Below are positions 1-9,005 of a DNA stretch of 64,000 nt, in pieces. A program made the translations under genes and the position numbers. Under the pieces are notes generated by a model, which was not told the origin of the DNA, did no database searches, and worked only from the letters and a program-made list of their open reading frames with translations. The DNA is from Aphanothece saxicola GSE-SYN-MK-01-06B (GTDB taxonomy: Bacteria; Cyanobacteriota; Cyanobacteriia; PCC-6307; Cyanobiaceae). Location: assembly GCA_019359745.1 (NCBI GenBank), contig JAHHGT010000007.1:62001-126000 (forward strand). The letters are read 5' to 3'. Position 1 is the stretch's first letter, and every line of letters starts with the position of its first letter.

Positions 1-760
1 GCACCAGCTCGGTGCGGCTGGCGGTGCCGGTCTTGATGAACAGCCGGCTCACGTACTTCTCGACATTGCGGATCGAGGTTTCCAGCCGCCGGGCGATCTC
101 CTTGTTCATCATTCCCTCCGCCACCAGCTGCAGGACGCTGGCTTCGCGGGGGGTGAAGTCGAGCTTGACGTCGGAGACGGGCTTCTTGGCACTGCCGACC
201 GCACCGCTGGCGCCGCCACCCCCCAGCATCGAGCGAATCTCGGTGATCTGGCGGGCCATGGCGCCGATGTCGGCATCGGCGAAGCGGGCCGCCTCCGCCA
301 GGAGTCGCTCCTGGCGACGCACCACGTTGCGCACCCGGGCCACCAGTTCATCCGGGTCGAACGGCTTGGGGATGTAGTCGTCGGCGCCGGCCTGGAAGCC
401 GGCGATGCGGTCGGCCGTCATGCCCTTGGCGGTGAGGAAGATCACCGGGGTGCCCCCGAGCCGCTCATCGGCCCGCAGCCGCTTCAGCAGGCCATAGCCG
501 TCGCAGCGGGGCATCATCACGTCGGTGATGACCACATCGGGCATCTGGGCCTGGGCCGCCGTCCAGCCTTCCTCGCCGTCATTGGCGGTGGTGACGGCAA
601 AGCCCTCATCCTCCAGATAGGCCTTGACCGCGGTGCGCAGACCGGGCTCGTCGTCCACCAGCAGCAACCGCACCGGCGTGCTGGTGGCAGCCTCAGGCGC
701 CTCCTCCAACCCGGACGGCTCGGAGATGGGGCCGGCGGCGGCGGAAGGATCTTGGCTCAT
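1..760 (-). CDS. LuxR-type response regulator, Ycf29-like (3' end outside window)
   Basis: Two-component response regulator; about 253 residues are visible before the window edge cuts the C-terminus. After a 30-residue Ala/Pro/Ser-rich N-terminus there is a receiver domain with the acidic pair DD36-37, phosphoacceptor D80 in VVITDVMMP, T110 and K132. At the C-terminus is a LuxR/GerE helix-turn-helix with EGMMNKEIARRLETSIRNVE and then KYVSRLFIKTGTASRTELV. The receiver and the NVEKYVSRLF stretch resemble the Ycf29 family of cyanobacteria and red-algal plastids, judged from memory. The start is the ATG complementary to 758-760. No partner kinase is in the window. The output genes are unknown. 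Confidence 0.85.
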   Translation of the reverse strand, partial: MSQDPSAAAGPISEPSGLEEAPEAATSTPVRLLLVDDEPGLRTAVKAYLEDEGFAVTTANDGEEGWTAAQAQMPDVVITDVMMPRCDGYGLLKRLRADERLGGTPVIFLTAKGMTADRIAGFQAGADDYIPKPFDPDELVARVRNVVRRQERLLAEAARFADADIGAMARQITEIRSMLGGGGASGAVGSAKKPVSDVKLDFTPREASVLQLVAEGMMNKEIARRLETSIRNVEKYVSRLFIKTGTASRTELV

Positions 761-769
761 GGGGGAAAT

Positions 770-1348
770 CTATCGACCGGCACCAAGAACCACCTGTTCC
801 CGTTCGGGCAAGCGGCCGCTGTAGCCGAGCTGGCGGGCCAGGGGGCCAAGGCTGGCGGGGTCCTTGCCGGCCTGCTCGGGCACGCAGACCGCCCACCACA
901 TCAGGTGGTCGAGGCGGTTGGCGGGGGTGATCACCCCACCGGGGTTGAGCTCGCGGATGACCAGCCGCCGCGCGCTGCCGGTGATCCTCAGGGGGCTGGT
1001 GGGGCTGCAGCCGATCTTGTCGGTGGCGACGGTGACCCGGTCGTCGAGCTCCTCCCACACCTGCACGCGCCACATCCCCGGCTGGCTGGGTTCGCTCACC
1101 TGGCCGTAGATGCCCACCACCTCCCGGCCCCGGTGGGTCACCCGGTCCAGGAGCACCTTGAAGCCCTTCGGGCGGTTTTCGGCATTGCTGCGGGACTCGT
1201 CCTGGGCGGCGGCTGGCCGGGGCAGGGCCAGGAACGAGGCCGCCGTCACCGAGACCGCCGCCAGGGTGAGCGCTGCCAGCGAGGCCATGGGGAGGACAGG
1301 CCGCCGCCGCAGGGGGCAGGCACCGGAGGAGCGGAAACGGTTCAGCAT
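770..1348 (-). CDS. secreted hypothetical protein, 192 aa
   Basis: The N-terminus is basic (residues 1-20) and followed by an Ala/Leu-rich hydrophobic segment ending in ALPRPAAAQ, a Sec signal peptide with a likely signal peptidase I site near residue 48. The mature part is about 145 residues with two Cys, which could pair in the periplasm. I do not recognise the family. The chosen ATG lies only 6 bp from the start of the divergent cysteine desulfurase, so a later Met at about residue 21 is an equally possible start and would still keep the signal peptide. It ends 9 bp from the start of the response regulator and may be cotranscribed with it. Confidence 0.6.
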   Translation of the reverse strand: MLNRFRSSGACPLRRRPVLPMASLAALTLAAVSVTAASFLALPRPAAAQDESRSNAENRPKGFKVLLDRVTHRGREVVGIYGQVSEPSQPGMWRVQVWEELDDRVTVATDKIGCSPTSPLRITGSARRLVIRELNPGGVITPANRLDHLMWWAVCVPEQAGKDPASLGPLARQLGYSGRLPEREQVVLGAGR

Positions 1349-1354
1349 GACCCC

Positions 1355-2497
1355 ATGCTGACCTACCTCGACCACCACGCGAGCACCCCGTGCGATCCGG
1401 CGGTACTGGCGGCCATGGCGCCCTGGTGGACGCAGAACGCCGCCAATCCCTCCAGCCGCCTGTACCGCCCGGCCCTGGAAGCGGGAGCGGCGGTGGACAT
1501 CGCCCGCAGGCGGGTGGGGGAGGCGCTGGGTGTGGACAGCGCCACCGTGATCTTCACCAGCGGCGCCACCGAAGCCAACAACCTGGCGCTGCGCGGGGTG
1601 GCCGAGGCGGCCCTGGAGCGGGGGGAGCCCCGCCGCCACCTGGTGACCCTGGCCACGGAGCATCGGGCCGTGCTGGAGCCGATGGCCTGGCTGGCGCGCC
1701 ACGGCTTTCCGCTCACCGTGCTGCCGGTGGGGTCCGATGGCCGGCTCGATCCGGAACGGCTGGCGCAGGCCCTGGGCCCCGACACCCTGCTGCTGTCGGT
1801 GATGGCGGCGAACAACGAGATCGGCGTGCTGCAGCCCCTGGCCGAGATCGGCGCCCTCTGCCGCGAGCGGGGGGTGCTGTTCCACTGCGACGCCGCCCAG
1901 GCGGTAGGGCACATCCCCCTGGCCATGGCCGAGCTCGGCATCGACCTGCTCAGCCTCAGCGGCCACAAGCTCTATGGGCCCAAGGGGGTCGGCGCCCTGC
2001 TGCGCCGTGACGGGGTGCCCCTGGCCGCGCAGCAACTCGGCGGCGGCCAGGAGGGCGGGCTGCGGGGCGGCACCCTGCCGGTGCCCCTGATCGTCGGCCT
2101 CGGTGCCGCCGTCGACGGGGCCCTGGCCGACCGCCAGGAGCGGGCCGAACGCCTCGGCGCCCTGCGCGACCGGTTGTGGAAGGAGCTGGAGGCCCTCGGC
2201 GGTCTGCGCCGCAACGGCCACCCGCTCCACGTCCTGCCCCACAGCCTGAGTGTCACGGTGGAGGGTGTGGACGGCACCCGGCTGCACCGGCAGCTGCGCC
2301 GCCATGTGGCGGTGAGCAGCGGGTCAGCCTGCAGCCAGGGCAGCCCCTCCCATGTGCTCGCCGCCCTCGGCCTTGACCGCCGCGCCGCTGGCGCCACGAT
2401 CCGCTTCGGGCTGGGGCGGGGAACGACGGCGATGGACATCGATGCAGCCGTGGCTGCCGTGCATGGCGCCGTGGCGGAGTTGCGAGTGTCTGTCTAG
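1355..2497 (+). CDS. cysteine desulfurase, NifS/IscS type
   Basis: PLP enzyme of fold type I (aminotransferase class V) that takes sulfur from cysteine for Fe-S cluster, thio-tRNA or cofactor assembly. It has 380 aa, the usual length. Visible landmarks are the N-terminal YLDHHASTP, TSGATEANN near residue 69, H104 in ATEHRAV, D179 in HCDAAQ, the PLP lysine K205 in LSGHKLYGPK, and the persulfide-carrying C326 in SSGSACSQGS. The loop after the catalytic Cys is short. The start is the ATG directly before LTYLDHH; a longer frame upstream overlaps the divergent secreted protein and is not needed. Which of the several cyanobacterial paralogues this is cannot be told from sequence alone. Confidence 0.9.
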   Translation: MLTYLDHHASTPCDPAVLAAMAPWWTQNAANPSSRLYRPALEAGAAVDIARRRVGEALGVDSATVIFTSGATEANNLALRGVAEAALERGEPRRHLVTLATEHRAVLEPMAWLARHGFPLTVLPVGSDGRLDPERLAQALGPDTLLLSVMAANNEIGVLQPLAEIGALCRERGVLFHCDAAQAVGHIPLAMAELGIDLLSLSGHKLYGPKGVGALLRRDGVPLAAQQLGGGQEGGLRGGTLPVPLIVGLGAAVDGALADRQERAERLGALRDRLWKELEALGGLRRNGHPLHVLPHSLSVTVEGVDGTRLHRQLRRHVAVSSGSACSQGSPSHVLAALGLDRRAAGATIRFGLGRGTTAMDIDAAVAAVHGAVAELRVSV

Positions 2498-2523
2498 CTT
2501 TCGGGGTCTATGGCCTTGCCTTG

Positions 2524-3357
2524 ATGCACACCCCCGTCGGGCGGCACGGCCCCCGACTCGACTTCGGTGATGCCCTCCAGGAGGGCTGGCGGGCCTTCAG
2601 TCGCAGCCCGGGGCCCTTCGTGGGCTTCCCCCTGGTGGTGATCGCCCTCCAGTTCCTGATCCAGCCCCTGCAGGGCCAGATCAGCAACGGCGGCGTGGCC
2701 TCCAGCGATCCCCTCGACTGGATCCTCTATCTGATCGGGCTGACGGCGAACCTGCTGCTCAATCTCTGGTGTGCCATCGGGCTGGTGCGCGGCGCCGGCA
2801 GCGCCATCCAAGGGGGCCACCCCTCCCTGGGGCAGTTGATGCGCTGGGACGGCGAGGTGTTCGGACGGCTGCTGCGGGCCTGGCTGCTGCTGGCGGCGGT
2901 GGTGCTCGTGCCCCTGATCGGCCTGCTGCTGCTGGTGGGCGGCCCCCTGGCGCTGCTCAGCGTCTATGCCCACCAGCTGGTGCCGTTCAGCCGCACCCTG
3001 GTGGAGGTGCTGGGCCTGAGCCTGGCGGTGGTGTTCGTCCTGCTCCTGGGGGTGCTGCTGCTGGGGGTGATCTATCTGGCCATCAACCAGAGTTTCCTCA
3101 CCCAGATCGTCCTGTTCGAGCGGGCCGGCTCCCGCACCGCCCTGCAGCGGGGGCGGGCCCTGGTGGATCCCAGCTGGTTGATGGTGCTGCTGCTCACCCT
3201 GATCGGGGGGCTGCTGATGCTGCTGGGTCTGCTGGCCTGCCTGGTGGGAGCCTTCGTGGCCTGGCCCCTGGTGGTCTGCATCGCCACGGCGGCCTACCGG
3301 CAGCTGGTGCTGGCCAGCGGCGCCGCCGATCCCCTGCCGCCCCACCCCAGCCCCTGA
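2524..3357 (+). CDS. multi-span membrane protein, 277 aa
   Basis: About six hydrophobic segments rich in Leu/Val/Gly, an N-terminal stretch LDFGDALQEGWRAFSRSP and a charged loop with RTALQRGRALV before the last helices. This layout resembles the loosely defined YciC/DUF975/glycerophosphodiester phosphodiesterase membrane-domain group, but no catalytic motif is present and no function can be assigned. It starts 26 bp after the cysteine desulfurase stop on the same strand. An in-frame TTG sits directly before the chosen ATG. Confidence 0.7.
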   Translation: MHTPVGRHGPRLDFGDALQEGWRAFSRSPGPFVGFPLVVIALQFLIQPLQGQISNGGVASSDPLDWILYLIGLTANLLLNLWCAIGLVRGAGSAIQGGHPSLGQLMRWDGEVFGRLLRAWLLLAAVVLVPLIGLLLLVGGPLALLSVYAHQLVPFSRTLVEVLGLSLAVVFVLLLGVLLLGVIYLAINQSFLTQIVLFERAGSRTALQRGRALVDPSWLMVLLLTLIGGLLMLLGLLACLVGAFVAWPLVVCIATAAYRQLVLASGAADPLPPHPSP

Positions 3358-3364
3358 GCGCGAT

Positions 3365-3949
3365 TCAGCCGGCAAGACGGGTGGCGAAGGGGCCCGCCGT
3401 CAGCAGCACGAACCCCAGCAGCCCCACCAGGGCCAGCAGCAGCTGGGCCAGGCGACTCACCAGCATCCCCGCCACCACCGCCAGGCCCACCAGCAGGGAG
3501 CGGCGCAGGCGCCCCAGGCCCGGCGGCCCCAGGGACGGCGGAGCGGTGAGCAGCTCGCCGAGGCTGGCCCCGAGCAGGGGGCCCACCAGGGCACCGAGCA
3601 GGGGCCCCCCCACCGGCAGGGCCGGCAGCAGCCCCAGCAGGCCCACCACCAGGCCGAGGCCGGCGCCGACATAACTCCAGCGGGTGGCCTGCAGCCGGGC
3701 CGGACCGAGCAGCAGGCCCAGGGCCTCAGCCCCCCAGCCCAGGGCGAGCAGCACCACGGCCAGCAGCAGGGCCGGCCAGCCGGCGGCCCAGCCCACGGCC
3801 CAGCACCACAGCAAGGCCCCCAGGGGCAACAAAGTGAGGCCGGGGGCCACCGGCAGCACGGTGCCGGGGATGGCCAGAGCCTGGATCAGCAGGGCGATCC
3901 ACCAGAGGACATCGACACGATCAAGGCTGGGCAGGCTGGCCGGAGTCAT
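3365..3949 (-). CDS. DUF456 family membrane protein
   Basis: A 194-residue protein with five to six membrane spans and a Gly/Pro-rich core: IPGTVLPVAPG near residue 28 and LPALPVGGPLLGALVGPLLG near residues 108-127. The small-residue glycine-zipper-like repeats and the LP.LPG.LL pattern are typical of DUF456. Its function is unknown. It is convergent with the preceding membrane protein (8 bp between stops) and begins 10 bp after the rsmH stop on the same strand, so it is probably the second gene of an rsmH-DUF456 unit. Confidence 0.75.
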   Translation of the reverse strand: MTPASLPSLDRVDVLWWIALLIQALAIPGTVLPVAPGLTLLPLGALLWCWAVGWAAGWPALLLAVVLLALGWGAEALGLLLGPARLQATRWSYVGAGLGLVVGLLGLLPALPVGGPLLGALVGPLLGASLGELLTAPPSLGPPGLGRLRRSLLVGLAVVAGMLVSRLAQLLLALVGLLGFVLLTAGPFATRLAG

Positions 3950-3959
3950 GGCAATCGGC

Positions 3960-4859
3960 TCAGGCCACGCGACGGGCGACCCTCAGCTTGGCGGAGCGGC
4001 TGCGGGGATTGGCCTGTTCCTCCTCCTCACTGGCGACCAGCGGCTTGCGGGTGAGCCGCTCCAGGCGGGGATCGCTGAGGAAGGCCGTCTTGACGCGCCG
4101 ATCCTCAAGGGAGTGGAAGCTGATCACCGCCAGCAGCCCCCCCGGAACCAGCCAGTCGGGGGCTTCCGCCAGCAGGTGGTCGAGGGCCCCCAGTTCGTCG
4201 TTGACGGCAATCCGCAGCGCCTGGAAGGTGCGGGTGGCCGGGTGGATGCGGCCGTGGCGCGCCTTGGGGGGGAAGCAGCCGGCCACGGCGTAGGCCAGGT
4301 CGGCGGTGGAGCGGCCGCTGCCGGCCCAGGGGCGCTCGGCCACCAGGCGCCGGGCGATGCGGCGCGACAGCCGCTCCTCGCCATAGGAATGGATCAGATC
4401 CGCCAGCTCCGACTCCCCCAGCCGGTCGATCAGTTCGGCGGCGGTTTCGCCGCGCTGCGGATCCATGCGCATGTCCAGGGGGCCGGGGGCACGGAAGCTG
4501 AACCCCCGGGTGGGTTCATCCAGCTGGGGACTGCTGACCCCCAGATCGGCCAGCACCCCCACCAGGGGAGCAGGCGGGGTGAAGTCGGCGAAGTTGGCGG
4601 CCTGGATCATGGCCCGATCGCCAAAGGGGGCGAGACGTTCGGCGGCGGCGGCCCGGGCGGCGGGGTCCCGGTCGAGGCCGATCAGGCGCAGCCGGGGGTG
4701 GGCCGCCAGCAGCAGGGCACTGTGCCCGCCACCGCCGAGGGTGCAATCCAGCAGCAGCCCAGGCCCCTCCCCGGCGCCCGACGGTTGTCCAGGCAACCCG
4801 GCGAAGGCCTCCAGCACCGGATCGGCCAGAACCGGAAGATGGGCGAACGAAACGGCCAT
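3960..4859 (-). CDS. rsmH: 16S rRNA (cytosine1402-N4)-methyltransferase
   Basis: SAM-dependent methyltransferase (formerly MraW) that modifies C1402 in the 30S decoding centre. It has 299 aa, near the family norm. Visible are the N-terminal [13 protein letters not shown], the SAM-binding loop [12 protein letters not shown] at about residues 36-47, [39 protein letters not shown] and the C-terminal [12 protein letters not shown]. It is divergent from ndhH, with only 43 bp between the two ATGs. This rsmH/ndhH head-to-head arrangement leaves little promoter space. Confidence 0.95.
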   Translation of the reverse strand: MAVSFAHLPVLADPVLEAFAGLPGQPSGAGEGPGLLLDCTLGGGGHSALLLAAHPRLRLIGLDRDPAARAAAAERLAPFGDRAMIQAANFADFTPPAPLVGVLADLGVSSPQLDEPTRGFSFRAPGPLDMRMDPQRGETAAELIDRLGESELADLIHSYGEERLSRRIARRLVAERPWAGSGRSTADLAYAVAGCFPPKARHGRIHPATRTFQALRIAVNDELGALDHLLAEAPDWLVPGGLLAVISFHSLEDRRVKTAFLSDPRLERLTRKPLVASEEEEQANPRSRSAKLRVARRVA

Positions 4860-4902
4860 CCGACCTTCCTAAGATCCCGGCACTCCGTTCCTTGCGAAGG
4901 GC

Positions 4903-6087
4903 ATGACCCAGCTCGAGACCCGCACCGAGCCGATGGTGGTCAACTTCGGCCCCCACCACCCGTCGATGCACGGGGTGCTGCGGCTGGTGGTGACCCTCGA
5001 CGGCGAGGACGTGATCGACTGCGAGCCGGTGATCGGCTATCTCCACCGCGGCATGGAGAAGATCGCCGAAAACCGCACCAACGTGATGTTCGTGCCCTAC
5101 GTGAGCCGCTGGGACTACGCGGCGGGCATGTTCAACGAAGCCATCACCGTGAACGCGCCCGAGCGCCTGGCCGACGTGCCCGTACCCAAACGGGCCAGCT
5201 ACATCCGGGTGCTGATGCTGGAACTCAACCGCATCGCCAACCACCTGCTCTGGCTTGGCCCGTTCCTTGCCGACGTCGGCGCCCAGACACCCTTCTTCTA
5301 CATCTTCCGGGAGCGGGAGATGATCTACGACCTCTGGGAGGCGGCCACGGGCCAGCGGCTGATCAACAACAACTACTTCCGCATCGGCGGCGTGGCCGTC
5401 GACCTGCCCTACGGCTGGCTGGAGAAGTGCGCTGATTTCTGCGACTGGTTCGGTCCCAAGATCGATGAATACGAGAAACTGATCACCAACAACCCCATCT
5501 TCCGTAAGCGGATCGAAGGGCTGGGGGTGATCGGCAAGGAGCAGGCGATCAACTGGAGTCTGTCCGGGCCGATGCTGCGGGCCTCCGGCGTGCCCTGGGA
5601 TCTGCGCAAGGTGGATCACTACGAGTGCTACGACGATTTCGAATGGTCCGTGGCCTGGGAAAAAGAGGGTGACTGCTACGCCCGCTACCGGGTGCGGATC
5701 GAGGAGATGCGCCAGTCGCTGAAGATCCTGCGCCAGGCCATCACCATGATTCCCGGCGGCCCCACGGAGAATCTTGAGGCCCACCGCATGGCCGAGGGCA
5801 AGAAGAGCGAGTGGTACGGGTTCGACTACCAATATGTCGCCAAGAAGGTGGCTCCCACCTTCAAGATTCCCGAGGGTGAGCTCTACTGCCGGGTGGAGTC
5901 GGGCAAGGGCGAACTGGGCGTGTTCATCATGGGCAACAACGACGTCACGCCCTGGCGCTGGAAGATCCGCGCCGCCGATTTCAACAACCTCCAGATCCTT
6001 CCCCACATCCTCAAGGGGGCCAAGGTGGCCGACATCATGGCCATCCTCGGTTCGATCGACGTGATCATGGGCTCCGTCGACCGGTGA
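4903..6087 (+). CDS. ndhH: NAD(P)H-quinone oxidoreductase subunit H (NDH-1)
   Basis: Quinone-site subunit of the thylakoid NDH-1 complex, which carries cyclic and respiratory electron flow from ferredoxin to plastoquinone. It is the 49 kDa/NuoD homologue. It has 394 aa, the standard cyanobacterial length, with [16 protein letters not shown] at residues 13-28, [13 protein letters not shown], and the C-terminal [20 protein letters not shown] followed by [10 protein letters not shown]. The ATG is preceded by GCGAAGGGC, a weak Shine-Dalgarno. A TAAGAT at 4870-4875 could be its -10 box. The stop overlaps the next gene by 4 bp (GTGA). Confidence 0.97.
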   Translation: MTQLETRTEPMVVNFGPHHPSMHGVLRLVVTLDGEDVIDCEPVIGYLHRGMEKIAENRTNVMFVPYVSRWDYAAGMFNEAITVNAPERLADVPVPKRASYIRVLMLELNRIANHLLWLGPFLADVGAQTPFFYIFREREMIYDLWEAATGQRLINNNYFRIGGVAVDLPYGWLEKCADFCDWFGPKIDEYEKLITNNPIFRKRIEGLGVIGKEQAINWSLSGPMLRASGVPWDLRKVDHYECYDDFEWSVAWEKEGDCYARYRVRIEEMRQSLKILRQAITMIPGGPTENLEAHRMAEGKKSEWYGFDYQYVAKKVAPTFKIPEGELYCRVESGKGELGVFIMGNNDVTPWRWKIRAADFNNLQILPHILKGAKVADIMAILGSIDVIMGSVDR

Positions 6088-6497
6088 CCACCGCCGGTCG
6101 GCGCTGGATTCGCCGACTTGAGCGCTGCGGCCCGCTCCTGCCCCTGGGGGCCACCGGCCTGCTGGTGCTCAAGGGGCTGCATCCGGGCCTGCCCGGCTTC
6201 AGCTGTCCGCTGCGAGCCCTCACCGGCATCCCCTGCCCCACCTGCTACCTCACCCGGGCCACGGCGGCGAGCCTGGTGGGCCGCTTCGGCGACTCCCTTA
6301 CCCTGCATGCCTTCGGCCCCGTGGTGGCGGCCGGCCTGGTGCTCTGGTCCCTGCAGGCCCTGCGCACCGGCCGGTTGGTGCCCAGGGTCCTGCGGGGCTG
6401 GCACCTGGCGGCCATGGGCGCGCTGCTGCTGCTCTATTGGGCCGGCCGCATGGGGCTGACCTACGGCATGGGCCTGCAGACGTTTCCGCTTCCATGA
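6084..6497 (+). CDS. DUF2752 membrane protein
   Basis: A 137-residue protein with about three hydrophobic spans and the DUF2752 signature [16 protein letters not shown] followed by YLTRA, near residues 44-64; the usual CGLTRA is CYLTRA here. Three cysteines cluster in this segment. Translation starts at a GTG that overlaps the ndhH stop, so the two genes are probably translationally coupled. Its function is unknown and a direct role in NDH-1 is not shown by the sequence. Confidence 0.75.
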   Translation: MTTAGRRWIRRLERCGPLLPLGATGLLVLKGLHPGLPGFSCPLRALTGIPCPTCYLTRATAASLVGRFGDSLTLHAFGPVVAAGLVLWSLQALRTGRLVPRVLRGWHLAAMGALLLLYWAGRMGLTYGMGLQTFPLP

Positions 6498-6590
6498 GGA
6501 CCCTCCACGCACGGCCAGGGCCATGCTGCGGCCGATGGTGGAGGGCCGCGATACCCGAGGACCGGATCTCGGCATGAGAACTGGAATGGC

Positions 6591-7502
6591 GTGCTCGGCC
6601 TCCCGGAGCCAGCGCCTAGTGTGAACTCCTCTTTACAGAAGTTCCCCCTGAACAGCGGTCGCGTTCGATTGTTTCTCTACGCCCTGGGGCCGGTCTTCAT
6701 CCTGGTGTCGCACCTCGGTTGCCTGCTGTTGCTGGTCACCGGGATGGGCCTGGCGGCCGCGGGCTGGGCGCTGGCCCTTTACCTGATCCGGATGCTGGCC
6801 ACCACTGCGATCTATCACCGCCTGATCACCCATGGCAGCTACCGGGCGCCCAGGCTGGTGCACTGGATCGGTTCCCTGGTGGGGGCCTCGGCGGGGCAGA
6901 TGGGACCGAGCTGGTGGAAGGCCCATCACCTGGCCCACCATCGCCATGTGGACACCGACCTCGATCCCCATTCGCCCTTGAAGCCCCAGGCGGGCCTGGG
7001 TGGGTTCTGGCGTTCGCAGGCGGGCTGGCTGCTGGCGCCCTCGTTCTTCCCGGAGCGGTTGCCCGCCGATGTGGAGGCCGATCCTGTGCTCAGGCTGATC
7101 GATCGCCTGCATTTCGTGCCGTTTCTGGCCCTGGGCGGGGTGTCCTATCTCCTGGGCGGACCCGAGTGGCTGGCGGCCTTCTTCCTGAGCACCACCTTGC
7201 TCTTCCACGGCGTGGCCACGGTGAACTCTCTGGCCCACATCGCCGGTGAACGGCCGTTCCTCACCAACGACATGAGCCGCAACAACGGCTGGGTGGCGCT
7301 GATCACCCTTGGTGAGGGCTGGCACAACCTGCATCACGCCTTCCAGTGGTCGGTGCGGCAGGGCTACGGGGTGCGAGGGGGCCGCATCAGGCCGCTGCCC
7401 GATCCCACCTACGCCTTCATCCGTGGCCTCGAGCGGCTGGGCTGGGCCGATCGGCTGCGCCTGCCGGCTGCGGAGGATCTGCTGGAGCGGGCCCGCCCGT
7501 GA
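6591..7502 (+). CDS. acyl-lipid (delta-9 type) fatty acid desaturase
   Basis: Di-iron membrane desaturase that inserts a double bond in lipid-bound acyl chains. All three histidine boxes are present: YHRLITHGSYR (HxxxxH), KAHHLAHHRHVDTDLDPHSP (HxxHH) and LGEGWHNLHHAF (HxxHH). Membrane segments flank box 1 and lie near residues 155-185. It has 303 aa from the GTG at 6591; a GTG at 6621 is an alternative start giving 293 aa. The third box reads HNLHH where most DesC proteins have HNNHH. It belongs to the DesC-like group, but regiospecificity cannot be fixed by eye. Confidence 0.85.
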   Translation: MLGLPEPAPSVNSSLQKFPLNSGRVRLFLYALGPVFILVSHLGCLLLLVTGMGLAAAGWALALYLIRMLATTAIYHRLITHGSYRAPRLVHWIGSLVGASAGQMGPSWWKAHHLAHHRHVDTDLDPHSPLKPQAGLGGFWRSQAGWLLAPSFFPERLPADVEADPVLRLIDRLHFVPFLALGGVSYLLGGPEWLAAFFLSTTLLFHGVATVNSLAHIAGERPFLTNDMSRNNGWVALITLGEGWHNLHHAFQWSVRQGYGVRGGRIRPLPDPTYAFIRGLERLGWADRLRLPAAEDLLERARP

Positions 7503-7543
7503 ATTGGTGCCACGGAGCCCGCAGGCTGTGGGGTCCTGCCCCC

Positions 7544-8302
7544 TCAGCTCAGCACGCCCTGGTGATAGGCGGCGTTCTGGATGTAGAAGGTGGCCACCGG
7601 CACCGCCACCAGGGAGCCCAGGCCGCAGGTGAAGATCGTCACCACCAGCACCAGCAGCCAGGCGATCAGTTCGATGCCGGCGAAGGTGCGGCCCTTGGCT
7701 GAGCCATACACCGCCTGAAACGAGGAGGAAAAGGCGTCCAGGATGGGGCTGTCGGTGAGGAACACCTTGTTGACGTACACGGGCATCACCAGGGTGACGG
7801 CGATGCCGGGCAGGATGCAGAGCACGAAACCGATCGCGGCCACGACGGTGAACAGCACCCCGGCCAGGAGGTAGCGCACGGGCCGGTGCATCAAGACCCG
7901 CAGGGCAGGCTCGGTGCCGATGATCTCACCACTGGCGTAGTGCATCGCCGGCACGGCCACGAACAGCACCCCCACCAGGTTGGAGAGGACCGTGAACGGC
8001 AGCTGCACCAGATTGCCGAGGACCGCTGCCAGTCCGGAGGCGGCATCACCGCCGGCACCGCTGCTGGACAGGCCGACACCCAGGGCCGTGAGCGCCAGGG
8101 AGGCCACAACGCCGATGACGGACAGAACGATCGTGGCCACCCAGATCAGCAGGATCGTGGGGATGTGGGCCAGGAAAGCAGCCCAGGCTTTGGAGATGGT
8201 GGGGGGCTCGTAGGCAATGGCGGCGGCCAAGGGGGGCGCTTCGTACTGCGCGGAACCTAGGGGCGTTCCGGGATGCCAGCAACGGGCCGGGGGAGCCAGC
8301 AT
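7544..8302 (-). CDS. polytopic membrane protein, 252 aa
   Basis: About six hydrophobic segments after an N-terminal soluble stretch ending YEPPTISKAWAAFLAHIP. The later part includes FVLCILPGIAVTLVMPVYVN followed by KVFLTDSP, a pattern of the DUF975/YciC-like membrane families in which LPGI precedes a charged loop with an AF..S...V motif. Its function is unknown. It has the same general design as the membrane protein at 2524-3357. I chose the ATG at 8302; one at 8326 is also in frame. It is divergent from the thioesterase gene and convergent with the desaturase. Confidence 0.65.
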   Translation of the reverse strand: MLAPPARCWHPGTPLGSAQYEAPPLAAAIAYEPPTISKAWAAFLAHIPTILLIWVATIVLSVIGVVASLALTALGVGLSSSGAGGDAASGLAAVLGNLVQLPFTVLSNLVGVLFVAVPAMHYASGEIIGTEPALRVLMHRPVRYLLAGVLFTVVAAIGFVLCILPGIAVTLVMPVYVNKVFLTDSPILDAFSSSFQAVYGSAKGRTFAGIELIAWLLVLVVTIFTCGLGSLVAVPVATFYIQNAAYHQGVLS

Positions 8303-8334
8303 GGGGCGAAGGCAACGCGTCGTCATGGAGGTTG

Positions 8335-8829
8335 ATGTCCCCAGCCGACCCACCGGGCCACGATGCGCTCCATCGACCGCCCAATGGGCCATCCCCCACG
8401 CCGGCGGACTGGCTGTTGCTCTGCCGCACGGTGCGCTTCGGTGACACCGACGCCGCCGGGGTGATGCACTTCCACCAGTTGCTGCGCTGGTGCCATGTGG
8501 CCTACGAGGAAAGCCTGGAGCGGTTCGGGGTCGCGTGCGGCACCATCTTCCCCGGGCCGGGCCGCACGCCGGCCGTGGCGCTGCCGATCGTGCACGTGAG
8601 CGCCGACTTCCTCAGGCCCCTGGTCTGCGGCGATCCCCTGGCCATTGAGTTGCGACCCCAGCAGCGCGATGGCGGCAGCTTCGAGATCCGCTACCGCTTT
8701 CTGCACGACGGCCAGGAGGCGGCCACCGGCCTGACCCGGCACGTGGCCATCGATGCGGCCAGCCGGAGGCGGACGGATCTCCCCGGCAGCCTCGTGCTCT
8801 GGCTGGAGGCCAGTCGGCCGGACGCCTAG
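8335..8829 (+). CDS. 1,4-dihydroxy-2-naphthoyl-CoA hydrolase
   Basis: Hot-dog-fold thioesterase that releases 1,4-dihydroxy-2-naphthoate from its CoA ester before prenylation by MenA in phylloquinone synthesis. It has 164 aa. The family motif VRFGDTDAAGVMHFHQLLRW lies near residues 33-52 and contains the catalytic Asp of the 4HBT class, followed by CHVAYEESLERFG. Its position beside menE, menC, menA and menF supports the DHNA-CoA assignment, as for the Synechocystis enzyme Slr0204. The start is the ATG preceding SPADPPGHD; a TTG lies one codon upstream. Its stop shares the palindrome CTAG (8826-8829) with the stop of the opposing small gene. Confidence 0.85.
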   Translation: MSPADPPGHDALHRPPNGPSPTPADWLLLCRTVRFGDTDAAGVMHFHQLLRWCHVAYEESLERFGVACGTIFPGPGRTPAVALPIVHVSADFLRPLVCGDPLAIELRPQQRDGGSFEIRYRFLHDGQEAATGLTRHVAIDAASRRRTDLPGSLVLWLEASRPDA

Positions 8830-9005
8830 CGGCGGTTCAGCAGGGCCCAGACCAGGGCGGCCAGCTGCAGGGGCAGCAATGCCGCCATCAGGGCCAGGGG
8901 ATGCAGACCGTCGTGGGGAGTGGCCCCCAGGGCCATGAAACTGAGCAACCCACCTCCCACCAGCAGGGCAAGGCCCAGCCGCGGGTGGGGGGTGGGGGCC
9001 GGCAT
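8826..9005 (-). CDS. small membrane protein, 59 aa
   Basis: A short frame of two hydrophobic segments (LGLALLVGGGLLSFMALGA and LALMAALLPLQLAALVWALL) ending in NRR. Its ATG overlaps the stop of the TM2-domain gene as TGATG, which argues for translational coupling and for a real gene. No family is recognised. The final TAG is the reverse complement of the thioesterase stop codon. It is the last gene of the menA-menC-menE-TM2 run. Confidence 0.55.
   Translation of the reverse strand: MPAPTPHPRLGLALLVGGGLLSFMALGATPHDGLHPLALMAALLPLQLAALVWALLNRR

Noticed and set aside
770..2305. 511-aa minus-strand open frame across the cysteine desulfurase
   Set aside because: Only the last 192 codons have protein-like content (signal peptide); the rest is antisense to a clear desulfurase and is Gln/His/Gly-rich.
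4516..6006. 496-aa minus-strand open frame opposite ndhH
   Set aside because: Antisense of a well-conserved gene; high GC at third positions opens such frames and the composition is not protein-like.
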